Counted from the stretch's first letter, positions 26,407 to 34,691 are shown. The stretch is DNA of 64,000 nt from Delta-02 sp964513565 (GCA_964513565.1 CAZENE010000015.1:9752-73751); one strand, 5' to 3'. The notes: generated by a model from the sequence alone, not told the origin. Made by a program: numbers and translations.

Positions 26407-26424
26407 GTATCAGGACAAGGGAAT

Positions 26425-26458
26425 GAAAAGCCAGCCGGCGACGCCGACTGGCTTTTTT
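26425..26458 (+). terminator. Intrinsic terminator of the hdr-flx operon
   Basis: AAAAGCCAGCCGGCG and CGCCGACTGGCTTTTTT form a GC-rich hairpin with a very short loop, one mismatch and a six-T tail. Positioned 18 bp after flxA. Confidence 0.9.
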
Positions 26459-26544
26459 CATTTAGCTGTTCCCGCCAGCGTCGCGTCGGCGAAGACCCGG
26501 GTGCAGGTTTTAACATCGCCCATTATGACAACATATGCGTAAGT

Positions 26545-27350
26545 ACGGAAATTGGGTGGCCGGAATCCGTATGTCCTGAGAGCGTAAGGATGAGAAAAGA
26601 GTTTAACATAGGAATATAAGATACCGAAATCACGTAAGTAAACTGATACCTCAGAATGCATTATCCTGACAACCTTTCCCAGGCTATGATGGGACGCCCC
26701 GTGATTCCTGTGAGGGTCCGGATCCCCGGAACATCATTCCTGCGAGAGTGGCCCGTTTGGAATTGCGATATCCGAGCCATTCATTCCATTTCCATGCGCG
26801 CATTGCGGTCAGTCATCGAGGGTTTTTACCCATGCCCGGTATCTCAGGCAGAACTGGCTGTACTGGTAAGCGTCGGGGTTCTGCTCACGGTATTCGTGCC
26901 AGAGGAGCTGGAGCGTCACGTGCTTTCGGGAGAGTTCTTTGTGTATATAATCGAAGGGCGGCATGTTGCGCCGTTCCACCGTGAGAGGACGGTGGACGGG
27001 AAAAGAAGGTTCTCCAGGCGGGCATCGTCGAGCTCTTCCGGCAGGGGCCACGTAAGCCCCGCCTTTTCTGCCCGGTCCAGATATTCTTTGACGGTGCTTC
27101 TTCCGACTCCGCAGCCCCTTGCTGCCTGCCTCACAGACAGACCGCTGCCCCAACAGACATGTAAAATCTCTCTTACCTTTCTCATCGATAACGTCGTATT
27201 CGCCATTGGTGCTTTTCGCCGTTTTTGGCGCAAAGCTTTCCATGGCATTTACATTCTTAGGGTAACTTTCAGGGTCTATCGGGTTGGGTGGCCGGATTCA
27301 TCATAACAAGTGGCCGGTTTGGATCATATTGGGTGGCTGGTTTGACTCGG
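26545..27350 (-). mobile_element. Remnant of an IS21-family insertion sequence
   Basis: The segment holds a broken istA (below) and, at 27283-27347, an IS21-type terminal region with three repeated GGCCACCC-like units, read on the minus strand as AACCAGCCACCC, AACCGGCCACTT and AATCCGGCCACCC. A further GGGTGGCCGGAAT copy at 26549-26562 lies in the same, not inverted, orientation, so the far end is rearranged or internal. istB is absent. The rest of the gap 26459-27358 shows no other gene. Confidence 0.75.
26809..27206 (-). pseudogene. istA transposase N-terminal fragment, frameshifted
   Basis: From ATG 27206 the frame reads MANTTLSMRKVREILHVCW and 'GLSVRQAARGCGVGRSTVKE', an IS21 IstA helix-turn-helix start. 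Near 26990-27000 the frame shifts, and the continuing sequence in another frame is 'FDYIHKELSRKHVTLQLLWH' and 'EYREQNPDAYQYSQFCLRYR', the next part of IstA. It stops at 26809, after roughly the first third of the protein. The DDE catalytic domain is gone, so the gene is dead. Confidence 0.85.
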
Positions 27351-27358
27351 AATACGCA

Positions 27359-27421
27359 CTTCGGTGAAGCAGGAAACTCGAGGATTGTTTAAGATGCACG
27401 GGATTTCAATCCCGTGAGTAT
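27359..27421 (-). repeat. 3'-end repeat, copy A (about 61 bp)
   Basis: Read on the minus strand from two bases after the TGA of the gene ending at 27423: a perfect stem CACGGGATTGAAATCCCGTG, then CATCTTAAAC, CTCGAGTTTCCT and CCGAAG. Copy B is at 39606-39666 with the same orientation relative to its upstream gene. The first 34 or so bases are identical. Confidence 0.8.
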
Positions 27422-27422
27422 G

Positions 27423-27977
27423 TCACGGTGATAGCATCCTGAATTCGTCGGGGTTGACTGATATGATCCGCCAGTGTCCTTCTGGGGCTTTGCGCATTGT
27501 GAAGCTTACCGGGTCTTTTCCTCGCTGCCTGACGTCTGCGATATCGCCGTTTACGTCCACTGCCAGCGTTAAAACGGTTACTTTTTGAAGGTCGCCGAAT
27601 AGCTTTGGGTTGTCATAGGATAAGAGAAGTTCGGTCAAAGCGTCGCCCATTTGCTTCTTGAGCTGGGGGAGCAGCTGCTGGACAACGTCTTTTCCGGCGC
27701 CCTGCATACGTTCTTCAAATTGATTCCGGGCAGGTTTTTTATCTTCCATGCGGGTGATCATGTCGCTTGCCATATTGTCGAGTATGCTGTCGGTATCAAG
27801 GTACTTCAGAGCCTCAGGGGCATCCCGGTTAATGATCGCCTTCTTCAGCATATGGAGGCTGTAATACGGGGTCGTCCTGAGATACAGGAGGCCAGCCGTC
27901 AGCGCAACTGCAATGAGCGCGAATGCTGCAATGGCAATCGTAAAAACCTTGCCTGGTTGTGACTTCTTTTTTTCCAT
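27423..27977 (-). CDS. DUF2939-like membrane-anchored protein (paralogue 2)
   Basis: A 184-residue protein: short polar N-terminus, one transmembrane helix (about residues 13-33), then 'TTPYYSLHMLKKAIINRDAP' and 'EALKYLDTDSILDNM', a helical domain, and a beta end 'GHWRIISVNPD'. This layout ('PYYSL...AI..+D...Y+D') is similar to DUF2939. It is related to the gene upstream (27992-28441), which has the same helix followed by 'TPRYTLIQFKKSVMFSN'. ATG 27977 is preferred; an earlier ATG at 28025 would overlap the upstream gene. The SD is weak. Function unknown. Confidence 0.7.
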   Translation of the reverse strand: MEKKKSQPGKVFTIAIAAFALIAVALTAGLLYLRTTPYYSLHMLKKAIINRDAPEALKYLDTDSILDNMASDMITRMEDKKPARNQFEERMQGAGKDVVQQLLPQLKKQMGDALTELLLSYDNPKLFGDLQKVTVLTLAVDVNGDIADVRQRGKDPVSFTMRKAPEGHWRIISVNPDEFRMLSP

Positions 27978-27991
27978 AGAGTGAGACTTTT

Positions 27992-28441
27992 TTATTCCGA
28001 TATCTCTAGAGCGGTAATGATCCAATGATCCTGATCTGTTTTTTCAAGCCTTACTTTTGTTCCCTTTATAGGCGCTGCACTTGCGGACGCCTGGTTCTCC
28101 GACACGGTAATGGGGGTCGTGATTACCGACCATTGCTTTACCGGTTTAAAAATAGACTTCTCAGTGGGTGAATCAAGTTCAGCGATGAGGCGGCTCTTGA
28201 CCTTTTCATCAGGCTGTCTATTGGTGTAGATTTCAGGCAAACCCCGGGCAACTTTATCGAGGTCGATATATCGCTGGGCACTTTCACCGTTCGAGAACAT
28301 GACTGATTTTTTAAACTGAATCAGGGTATATCGCGGCGTTTTTTTAAAGTACTGATAACCGAAAAAGACTGCTCCGACAATTATGATAATGACTATCCAT
28401 CGTCCAACGCTGCCTTTGTCATTTTTCAGCAATTTACGCAT
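27992..28441 (-). CDS. DUF2939-like membrane-anchored protein (paralogue 1)
   Basis: A 149-residue protein with an N-terminal transmembrane helix (about residues 13-30), the segment 'TPRYTLIQFKKSVMFSNGES' and 'AQRYIDLDKVARGLPEI', and a C-terminal domain ending 'DHWIITALEISE'. It shares the architecture of the next gene downstream and the two likely arose by duplication. SD GGGGGA precedes the ATG. The pair is probably one transcription unit. Function unknown; periplasmic domain topology is inferred from the single helix. Confidence 0.7.
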   Translation of the reverse strand: MRKLLKNDKGSVGRWIVIIIIVGAVFFGYQYFKKTPRYTLIQFKKSVMFSNGESAQRYIDLDKVARGLPEIYTNRQPDEKVKSRLIAELDSPTEKSIFKPVKQWSVITTPITVSENQASASAAPIKGTKVRLEKTDQDHWIITALEISE

Positions 28442-28485
28442 ATAAGTCCCCCGGATCTTCTAAGCGAAATATACTTGCTGGCCGA

Positions 28486-29964
28486 TTATAATCCCAATTT
28501 ATTTCTCAATAATTCACCAAGGCTGCCGAGCTTTTCGTCAGAACGCTCCTCCTCTTTAACTTTATCCCTGTATTGAGTATAACTGTCAAGTTCAATTTTT
28601 TCATCAACTTTGGTTCTGCTGAGACCGACCCGGCCGCGGGAGGGGTCCGTCGATAGAACCACCGCCTGCATAATTGAGCCAACAGGGAACATTTTGCTGT
28701 GGTTCGTTCCTTTCAATGTTCCCATCTCAACGTTCGGGATGAAACCGGTCAGGCCGTCTTTGATCCGAACAATGATACCTGACGAAATAACACGCTCGAC
28801 CTTTGTTTCGAGAAGCGTTCCGACAGCCGGGAGATCCATCTCTTCGACGACTATTTTTCGCTCAATAGAAAGGGTCAAACGCCGTCTTTCAACGCTGATA
28901 TCGACAACCCGTGCCTCGACCTGCTGTCCCGGTTCGACGATCTCTTTGGGGTGGTTTATCCTTCTGCCGGCGCCGAGCTTGGAGATCGGGATAAGCCCAT
29001 CAATGCCAGGTTCGAGATTTACGAAAGCCCCGAAATTCTCAAGGCGGACAACTACGCCCTGTACGGTGGAATCCACAGGATACTTTTCCGGCACCGACAG
29101 GAAAGGATCCGGCAGAACGGCTTTGAGGCTCAATGTTATGCGGTCCCGTGTCCAATCGATCTCGAGTATCCTGGTCCTGACCTCGTCACCGATACTTACC
29201 TGGTCCGCGGGTTTTGAACCCTTGACCCATGACAATTCGCTCAAGGGGATGAGTCCGTCAATTCCGCCTATGTCGACGAAAACGCCAAATTTCTGTATCG
29301 ATCTGACCTTTCCGGTCACATCCATGCCTACAGTGAGTGTCTCTTTAAGTTTTTCCTTTTCTTTTTCGAGTTCTTTTTCAAGAATGGCGCGGCGGGACAG
29401 GATTATATTGCGGCCGCGTTCTTTGTACTCGAGGACCTTAAAGGGATAGGTCTCGCCGATGTAGGTGCCTGCGTCCCTGCTGCCCTTCACGTCCATCTGG
29501 GAATAAGGGCAAAAGCAACGTACTTTGCCGACGCGGATCTCGTAACCACCCTTCAGTTCAGATGCAACCTTACCCGTAACGGGAATGTCGGCATCGAAGG
29601 CATTTTTAATGCTCTGAAGGGTTATGCTGGGGAAGCTGTGGATGAGGGTGGTGAACTTTCTGGCCCCATTCTCTACCGTGACAAAATATGCCTCGATCTC
29701 ATCGCCGTCCTTGATTGTGACTTCGCCTTCTTCATTAAGGAACTCTTTCTTATCGATAACGCCTTCACTTTTTCCGCCTAGGTCAATATAAACAAAGTCG
29801 CCTGAGATCCCGGCGACTCTCGTGGTCACTCTCTGTCCGGGTTCAAGTCTTTTAACGGACTGTGTGCTCTGTTCAAAAAGCTGTGCAAAATTTTCTTCGT
29901 GGCCGCTTTCGTTTGCGCTCCTTTCTTCAGTATTTTCCTGGTTGATAACCTGTTCGTCTGACAT
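28486..29964 (-). CDS. S1 RNA-binding domain protein (ribosomal protein S1-like)
   Basis: A 492-residue protein of S1 domains: after an acidic N-terminal tail of about 40 residues, five S1-type repeats at roughly 42-105, 115-190, 205-275, 290-360 and 375-440. Typical signatures are 'VYIDLGGKSEGVIDKKEF', 'FGVFVDIGGIDGLIPLSEL' and 'FGAFVNLEPGIDGLIPISKL'. Ribosomal protein S1 from proteobacteria has six domains and about 550 residues, so this is a shorter S1 homologue that may act as S1 or in RNA metabolism. Start ATG at 29964 has AGGAG upstream; an open extension further upstream has none. Promoter at 30006-30034. Confidence 0.88.
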   Translation of the reverse strand: MSDEQVINQENTEERSANESGHEENFAQLFEQSTQSVKRLEPGQRVTTRVAGISGDFVYIDLGGKSEGVIDKKEFLNEEGEVTIKDGDEIEAYFVTVENGARKFTTLIHSFPSITLQSIKNAFDADIPVTGKVASELKGGYEIRVGKVRCFCPYSQMDVKGSRDAGTYIGETYPFKVLEYKERGRNIILSRRAILEKELEKEKEKLKETLTVGMDVTGKVRSIQKFGVFVDIGGIDGLIPLSELSWVKGSKPADQVSIGDEVRTRILEIDWTRDRITLSLKAVLPDPFLSVPEKYPVDSTVQGVVVRLENFGAFVNLEPGIDGLIPISKLGAGRRINHPKEIVEPGQQVEARVVDISVERRRLTLSIERKIVVEEMDLPAVGTLLETKVERVISSGIIVRIKDGLTGFIPNVEMGTLKGTNHSKMFPVGSIMQAVVLSTDPSRGRVGLSRTKVDEKIELDSYTQYRDKVKEEERSDEKLGSLGELLRNKLGL

Positions 29965-30005
29965 CGTCCGATCTCCTGAAATGTTAAAAAATTTTTTGTT
30001 CCAGT

Positions 30006-30034
30006 AATGTACAATTTCTTTACTGTTATGTAAA
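30006..30034 (-). promoter_or_regulatory. Predicted promoter of the S1-domain gene
   Basis: Minus strand TTTACA (30034-30029), 17-bp spacer, TACATT (30011-30006), about 42 bp upstream of the start codon. Confidence 0.5.
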
Positions 30035-30058
30035 GCTATTGTTGCCGGGATATTGAAA

Positions 30059-30087
30059 TTGACAATTCTAAGACCATGGAATAACAT
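30059..30087 (+). promoter_or_regulatory. Predicted promoter of the FKBP gene
   Basis: TTGACA (30059-30064), 17-bp spacer, TAACAT (30082-30087); about 50 bp before the ATG at 30139. Divergent from the S1 promoter. Confidence 0.55.
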
Positions 30088-30138
30088 ATGAAAAACAGTA
30101 AAACTCGATACAAAGCTCACGTATTCAAAGGAGGCGGA

Positions 30139-30837
30139 ATGCACTTGTTTTCCGTAATTAAATCAAGGTATTTGATGTTCATAATCACGTTTTTGTCCAT
30201 CCTTGCCGTATTTACCCTTCCGGTAACTGCTCAAAACCGGGATGCACCGGTCCTGAGCAGTGAAAAGATAGGTTACGCCCTCGGAGTAGGGATCGGGCGT
30301 AATATAAAAAACCTTAACATTGAAATAGATCCCGATATGATCGTTCGCGGTATACGCGACACCATACGCGGACAGATAAAATTGTCGGACCAGGATATTA
30401 AAGCCGCCCTCGACGACTACGACAAAGATGTCATGAGGAAGCTCGGCGAGAAGAACCGGAAGGAAGGCGAGGCCTTTCTGAAAGAGAACAAGCAGCGCAA
30501 GGTCGTCGTCACTCTTCCAAGCGGTCTCCAGTACTGGGTTCTCAAGGAAGGGAACGGGAAGGTCCCGTCCATGAACGACATGATCACTTTGCATTATCAA
30601 GCGCGCCTTCTCGACGGTTATGAATTCGAAAATTCCCGCTGGAAGAACAAGCCTGCCGAGGTCCCCGTAAACAAAACGATCAAAGGATGGGCCGAGGCGT
30701 TGACGAGGATGCCTGCAGGATCGACATGGCGTCTTTATATCCCGCCCGAACTGGCTTACGGCGAAGGAGGCGCAGGCCAGATCATCGGTCCCAACGCCGT
30801 GCTCATCTGCGATCTGGAGTTGATATCGGTGAAATAG
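30139..30837 (+). CDS. FKBP-type peptidyl-prolyl isomerase, exported (Mip/FkpA-like)
   Basis: A 232-residue periplasmic or outer-membrane foldase. It has a signal peptide (hydrophobic residues about 13-30, cleavage near VTAQ). An N-terminal dimerisation domain follows ('EKIGYALGVGIGRNIKNLNI', 'DPDMIVRGIRDTIRGQIKLS'), then the FKBP domain from about residue 124 ('TLPSGLQYWVLKEGNG', 'DMITLHYQARLLDGYEFENS', 'IPPELAYGEGG', 'LICDLELISV'). Start at 30139 is chosen for AAAGGAGG 5 bp upstream. Assists folding of envelope proteins. A heptamer element begins directly after the TAG stop. Confidence 0.92.
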   Translation: MHLFSVIKSRYLMFIITFLSILAVFTLPVTAQNRDAPVLSSEKIGYALGVGIGRNIKNLNIEIDPDMIVRGIRDTIRGQIKLSDQDIKAALDDYDKDVMRKLGEKNRKEGEAFLKENKQRKVVVTLPSGLQYWVLKEGNGKVPSMNDMITLHYQARLLDGYEFENSRWKNKPAEVPVNKTIKGWAEALTRMPAGSTWRLYIPPELAYGEGGAGQIIGPNAVLICDLELISVK

Positions 30838-30964
30838 AAACCGTAAACCGTAAAGCGTAAACAAAGCCTGATGAATAATTTGCAGACATTTGTCTTCCTC
30901 GTCATCCGGCTCCGAATCATAACCATCATACCCGCTTCACGCTTCACGTTTTACGATTCACGCC
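30838..30964. repeat. Heptamer-armed intergenic element
   Basis: Left arm CGTAAAC, CGTAAAG, CGTAAAC directly after the FKBP stop. Right arm 30933-30963 is the inverse, GCTTCACGTTTTACGATTCA, ending just before the SD of the next gene. It fills the whole 140-bp gap. Confidence 0.65.
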
Positions 30965-30977
30965 ATCCGGAGGATGC

Positions 30978-32006
30978 ATGAAAGCAATGGTGCTTGATAG
31001 GATCTGTGATCTGACCGAGGAGAGGGAGCCGCTTCATCTTGTCGATATGCCTCATCCCCCGTGCGGTCCAGGGGAGGTCCGCATACGGGTATCCGCATGC
31101 GGCGTTTGCCATACGGAACTCGATGAAATCGAAGGAAGAACCCCTCCACCGACGTTTCCCGTCGTACCCGGTCATCAGGTTATTGGCTTCGTCGAAGCGC
31201 TGGGAGAGGGCGCAGGCCGCTTTAGGGAAGGCGATAGGATAGGGGTCGCGTGGCTCTATTCCGCTTGCGGGGAATGCAGGTTTTGCCGGGAAGGCAATGA
31301 AAACCTCTGTGATCGATTCCTCGCAACGGGAAGAGATGCCGACGGCGGCTATGCGGAATTTATGACCGTGCCTGAATCCTATGCGTTCCCGGTACCCGGG
31401 GCGTTCAGCGATGTCGAGGCGGCACCGCTACTATGCGCAGGCACTATCGGGTATCGCGCGCTCCGTCTGGCCGAGGTCCATGACGGCGACAATATCGGGC
31501 TTGTCGGTTTTGGAGCATCCGCCCACCTTGTTATCCAGATGGCCCACTATATGTATCCGTCGTCAAACGTGTTCGTTTTTGCCCGCAGTCCGGGAGAAAG
31601 AGGCTTTGCCCGTGAACTCGGGGCTGTCTGGGCAGGAGATACGACGGAAACATCTCCCGAGAAAATAGACCGGGCGATAGACACAACTCCGGCCTGGGGC
31701 ACCATTGTTCATGCTCTCAAGAACCTGCAAAAGGGCGGGCGCCTTGTTATCAATGCCATCAGGAAAGAAGATGCCGATAAAAAAGAATTGCTCGGTCTTT
31801 CATATCCGGAACACCTGTGGCTGGAAAAAGAGATAAAGAGCGTTGCCAATGTGGCGTCACGCGATGTCCGGGAGTTTCTCGAGCTTGCATCCCGTATCGG
31901 GGTCCGTCCCGAAGTGGAGCTCTTTTCACTCGACCAGGCAAATACGGCACTACTGGAACTCAAGGAACGAAAAATACGCGGAGCCAAGGTCCTTAAAATA
32001 ATTTAA
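30978..32006 (+). CDS. Zinc-binding alcohol dehydrogenase family protein
   Basis: A 342-residue medium-chain dehydrogenase. The catalytic zinc region has SACGVCHTELDEIEG and VPGHQVIG; the structural zinc loop is CGECRFCREGNENLC. The coenzyme motif is GLVGFGASAHLV, a GxGxxx variant in place of GxGxxG. The overall pattern fits the 'zinc-binding alcohol dehydrogenase family 2' group (single subunit about 330-340 residues). SD CGGAGG precedes the ATG. Transcribed alone or read through from FKBP across the heptamer element. Alcohol substrate unknown; distinct in subgroup from the dehydrogenase at 8720-9934. Confidence 0.9.
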   Translation: MKAMVLDRICDLTEEREPLHLVDMPHPPCGPGEVRIRVSACGVCHTELDEIEGRTPPPTFPVVPGHQVIGFVEALGEGAGRFREGDRIGVAWLYSACGECRFCREGNENLCDRFLATGRDADGGYAEFMTVPESYAFPVPGAFSDVEAAPLLCAGTIGYRALRLAEVHDGDNIGLVGFGASAHLVIQMAHYMYPSSNVFVFARSPGERGFARELGAVWAGDTTETSPEKIDRAIDTTPAWGTIVHALKNLQKGGRLVINAIRKEDADKKELLGLSYPEHLWLEKEIKSVANVASRDVREFLELASRIGVRPEVELFSLDQANTALLELKERKIRGAKVLKII

Positions 32007-32101
32007 AGCAAATACAAGGAAGTTGCCATACTGGTCTGTGAAACTGGAATAAACAATAGTTGTAATGTTTTAAAAATACTGATTGTTTTATCTAGTTGAT
32101 A

Positions 32102-32131
32102 TTGACAAATTGAAGCGAATGTTGCTATCGT
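32102..32131 (+). promoter_or_regulatory. Predicted promoter of the sigma-54 activator gene
   Basis: TTGACA (32102-32107), 18-bp spacer, TATCGT (32126-32131). A leader of about 200 nt follows before ATG 32340. The gap 32007-32339 is otherwise AT-rich and I recognise no riboswitch or small gene in it. Confidence 0.55.
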
Positions 32132-32339
32132 AATATAGGGGGCGAGGTACAGCGGGACGCTATGCCTTGGGGATGGATCAATCACCGGGAGATAAAAACG
32201 GAAAAAAAACCCTCAGGATCCGGGACAGACAACGCCAGTTTTCTGTTAAAAATCCAGGTCAAGACAATATATTATAATTACGGCCGGTCTCAATGAGGAC
32301 TATGGACCGAGATCATGACACGTATATCCAGGGCACTGC

Positions 32340-33755
32340 ATGGCAAGAATTCTGATAATAGATGACGATGAAAATTTCTCCACTATGCTTTCGGGTATGG
32401 TAGAACGCGCCGGGCATGACCCGGTTTGGGCAGGCACCATCAGGGAGGGACTGGAGCGTGCCTCCGAGGGCATATACGAGGTCGTGTTCCTCGACATACA
32501 TCTGCCTGACGGAAGCGGGTTGGATATTTTGCAAAACATCAAGGAAGCCGCGTACTCACCTGAGATCATTATAATTACGGGTTTCGATAATTCTGGTGCG
32601 GCCGAGCTTGCACTTAAAAACGGCGTGTGGGATTACATAAAAAAACCGTCCTCTATTAAGGATATGCAGCTCGCTCTCTTAAGGGCCTTGCAATACAGGC
32701 GTGAAAAAGGGCACCAAAAACCGCCGTCGGCGCTCCGGGCTGAGGGTATTATCGGGAGAAGTCCTCTGATAATGGCCTGTTTGAATATGATAGCCAAGGC
32801 CGCGCAGGGAGAAGCGAATGTCCTCATAACGGGTGAGACCGGTACGGGAAAAGAGCTTTTCGCTCTCTCAATTCACAACAACAGTTCCCGGAGCAATAAG
32901 AATTTCGTGGTTGTGGACTGCGCTTCGCTCCCCCAGAATCTCGTAGAAAGCACTCTTTTCGGTCATGAAAGAGGTTCTTTCACCGGGGCCGATAAGGCTC
33001 GGGATGGTCTCATAAAACAGGCCAATGGAGGCACCCTGTTCCTTGATGAAATAGGGGAACTCCCGCTTTCGATCCAAAGAAGTTTCTTGAGGGTCCTGCA
33101 GATGCGCAGTTTTCGGCCGATCGGTTCCGATACCGAGATATCGAGTGATTTCCGGCTGATCTCGGCAACGAACAGGAACCTTGATAAAATGGTGGAAGAA
33201 GGGCAATTCAGGGAGGACCTTCTGTTCAGGGTCCGGACACTTCAGATAGATCTGCCTCCCTTGCGTGAACACCCTGAGGACATCAGGGAGCTTCTGATCC
33301 ATTATGTTGCCCGGTTATGTGAACAGTACGGAATAGGAAATAAAGGTTTCTCGCCGGAATTCCTCGCGGCTCTCAAAGCCCATGACTGGCCCGGCAATGT
33401 CAGGGAGTTCATCAGTACGATCGAGAAATCGATCTCCGAGGCATTCCATCGGCCGACCCTGTACCCTAAACATCTTCCGACGGACATAAGGATCAAGCTC
33501 AAGAAGTCGGAGCTCGATACGGACAGTGAAACCGAACCGTCGTCCCGGTCGTCACACCCCGGCGCAGACCCGTCGATCCCCGACCTGAAGACGTACCGCG
33601 AAGAAGTTATAGCAGCTGCCGAACGGCAGTACCTTGAGAGGGTTATCAGGGCGTCGGACGGAAAACTGAAAGAGATCTGCAGGCTTTCGGGCCTGTCACG
33701 GCCTCGTCTTTACGCTCTTCTCAAAAAATACAACCTCAGCCGACAGAACATTTGA
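32340..33755 (+). CDS. NtrC-family sigma-54-dependent response regulator
   Basis: A 471-residue activator with three domains. The receiver (about 1-120) has acidic pocket DDD at 8-10, phospho-acceptor Asp near 52 in 'VVFLDIHLPDGSG', Thr in IIIITG and a conserved Lys. The AAA+ domain (about 138-370) has Walker A GETGTGKE, the sigma-54 contact loop GSFTGA (GAFTGA variant), and Walker B GGTLFLDEIGE. The C-terminal Fis-type helix-turn-helix is 'KLKEICRLSGLSRPRLYALL'. The SD is weak. It is the likely regulator of the downstream stress island and may bind the palindromes at 33767-33825. No full histidine kinase is adjacent, only an isolated ATPase domain gene. Confidence 0.94.
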   Translation: MARILIIDDDENFSTMLSGMVERAGHDPVWAGTIREGLERASEGIYEVVFLDIHLPDGSGLDILQNIKEAAYSPEIIIITGFDNSGAAELALKNGVWDYIKKPSSIKDMQLALLRALQYRREKGHQKPPSALRAEGIIGRSPLIMACLNMIAKAAQGEANVLITGETGTGKELFALSIHNNSSRSNKNFVVVDCASLPQNLVESTLFGHERGSFTGADKARDGLIKQANGGTLFLDEIGELPLSIQRSFLRVLQMRSFRPIGSDTEISSDFRLISATNRNLDKMVEEGQFREDLLFRVRTLQIDLPPLREHPEDIRELLIHYVARLCEQYGIGNKGFSPEFLAALKAHDWPGNVREFISTIEKSISEAFHRPTLYPKHLPTDIRIKLKKSELDTDSETEPSSRSSHPGADPSIPDLKTYREEVIAAAERQYLERVIRASDGKLKEICRLSGLSRPRLYALLKKYNLSRQNI

Positions 33756-33766
33756 TCGATCAAAGA

Positions 33767-33825
33767 AGTCTTGCAAGACAAGACATGTCTTACAAGACGA
33801 GCAACTGTCTTATTTAACAAGACAC
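33767..33825. promoter_or_regulatory. Array of GTCTT/AAGAC palindromes, candidate upstream activator sites
   Basis: Two adjacent perfect 12-bp palindromes, GTCTTGCAAGAC (33768-33779) and AAGACATGTCTT (33780-33791). These are followed by CAAGAC (33793-33798), GTCTT (33807-33811) and CAAGAC (33818-33823). Dense symmetric half-sites begin 12 bp after the activator gene and lie about 85-140 bp before a possible sigma-54 promoter, the usual enhancer spacing. Confidence 0.6.
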
Positions 33826-33909
33826 ATTTCACAAAAGTCACATTCTCACTGCAGCTATGAGTCCCCGAAATCTTGGAGGAATATTGCATCTGGACGGTCT
33901 CGGGTGCCA

Positions 33910-33925
33910 TGGCATGTTTCTTGAT
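33910..33925 (+). promoter_or_regulatory. Possible sigma-54 (-24/-12) promoter
   Basis: TGGCATGTTTCTTGAT matches TGGCACGNNNNTTGCW except for C-to-T in the -24 element and C-to-A in the -12 GC. A second look-alike at 33941 has the wrong GG-to-GC spacing. With the palindromes it occupies the 300-bp gap 33756-34055. Confidence 0.35.
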
Positions 33926-34055
33926 ATGGGGTAACGGCATTGGCATGTTCAAGCTGTAAATTTTTCAGTCATGAAACTGAATGTAAGGACACGTATGAGA
34001 ATGTCCAGAAAGTTTATGATCATGTATGATCGAGGAGTATTGAAGGAGGGTAAGG

Positions 34056-34691
34056 ATGTATATATCTACAACAAGTCTATTGGAGCAAAGGAGGCTGCCG
34101 GCCTATAGTTTTAATCCCAGGATGAACCTGAAGGATTACGATCTCGATGTATTGGTTGCAGAACTTGAAGAAATGTTGCCGGGTATTCTTCCGGATGGCA
34201 TAGAAGTAGTTTTTGATCTTGCGGGTTCCGAGCTTAAAGTTATGACGGACTCATTAAAACTTAAAGGTGCATTTTTAAACCTCATCGAGAATGCGGGGGA
34301 TGCTCTATCACCGGGCGGTTCGCTAACGGTGAGCACAAGCCGTATTCGATTTACCGGCGGTTCGAACTGCTCGAACTCCTATGCTGCGGGAGGATGCGCG
34401 CTTGTTTCGTTCTCCGATACCGGTTCCGGAATGAGTGAAACGGTCAAAGAAAGGATGTTTGAGCCGTTTTTTACGACCAAGACCGGCAAGGACCGGGGGT
34501 TGGGCTGCACACTTGCCCAGCGTATCGTCGAGTGCCATAACGGAAGGATCAGCGTTGACAGCATCATAAACAGGGGAACAAGGGTAAGGATATACCTTCC
34601 TCTTATAAGAACCGACCGCCCACACGTGATGCCTATACCGCTTCCATCATCTTTCACGATGAAGATAGCACGGGCAGGGGTGCGCGGTTAA
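34056..34691 (+). CDS. Stand-alone histidine-kinase ATPase (HATPase_c) domain protein
   Basis: A 211-residue protein holding only the catalytic ATP-binding domain of a sensor kinase: N box NLIENAGDAL, G1 DTGSGM, F box FEPFFTTK and G2 GLGCTLAQRIV (GLGC in place of GLGL). About 50 residues precede it with no HisKA phospho-acceptor helix and no sensor domain. SD GGAGGG at 34045-34050 supports this start, so it is a real short gene and not simply a 3' fragment in frame. It may act as a partner kinase, an inhibitor, or be a decayed kinase for the adjacent NtrC-type regulator. First gene of the stress island. Confidence 0.85.
   Translation: MYISTTSLLEQRRLPAYSFNPRMNLKDYDLDVLVAELEEMLPGILPDGIEVVFDLAGSELKVMTDSLKLKGAFLNLIENAGDALSPGGSLTVSTSRIRFTGGSNCSNSYAAGGCALVSFSDTGSGMSETVKERMFEPFFTTKTGKDRGLGCTLAQRIVECHNGRISVDSIINRGTRVRIYLPLIRTDRPHVMPIPLPSSFTMKIARAGVRG

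Noticed and set aside
26425..26458. Fragment of the IS21 element
   Set aside because: The hairpin with a T-tract directly after flxA is a normal intrinsic terminator and shows no IS similarity.
27359..27421. CRISPR repeat (the GGGATTTCAATCCC core looks like some CRISPR repeats)
   Set aside because: Only single isolated copies exist, with no spacers or cas genes.
29965..30144. Upstream extension of the S1-domain gene
   Set aside because: It has no SD, its sequence is AT-rich and unlike S1, and the predicted promoters lie inside it.
32150..32339. Possible riboswitch in the leader of the sigma-54 activator
   Set aside because: GC-rich pairing bits exist, but no known aptamer consensus could be matched by eye.
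33938..33957. Second sigma-54-like site TTGGCATGTTCAAGCTG
   Set aside because: The GG-to-GC spacing is 9 instead of 10 bases, which sigma-54 does not tolerate well.
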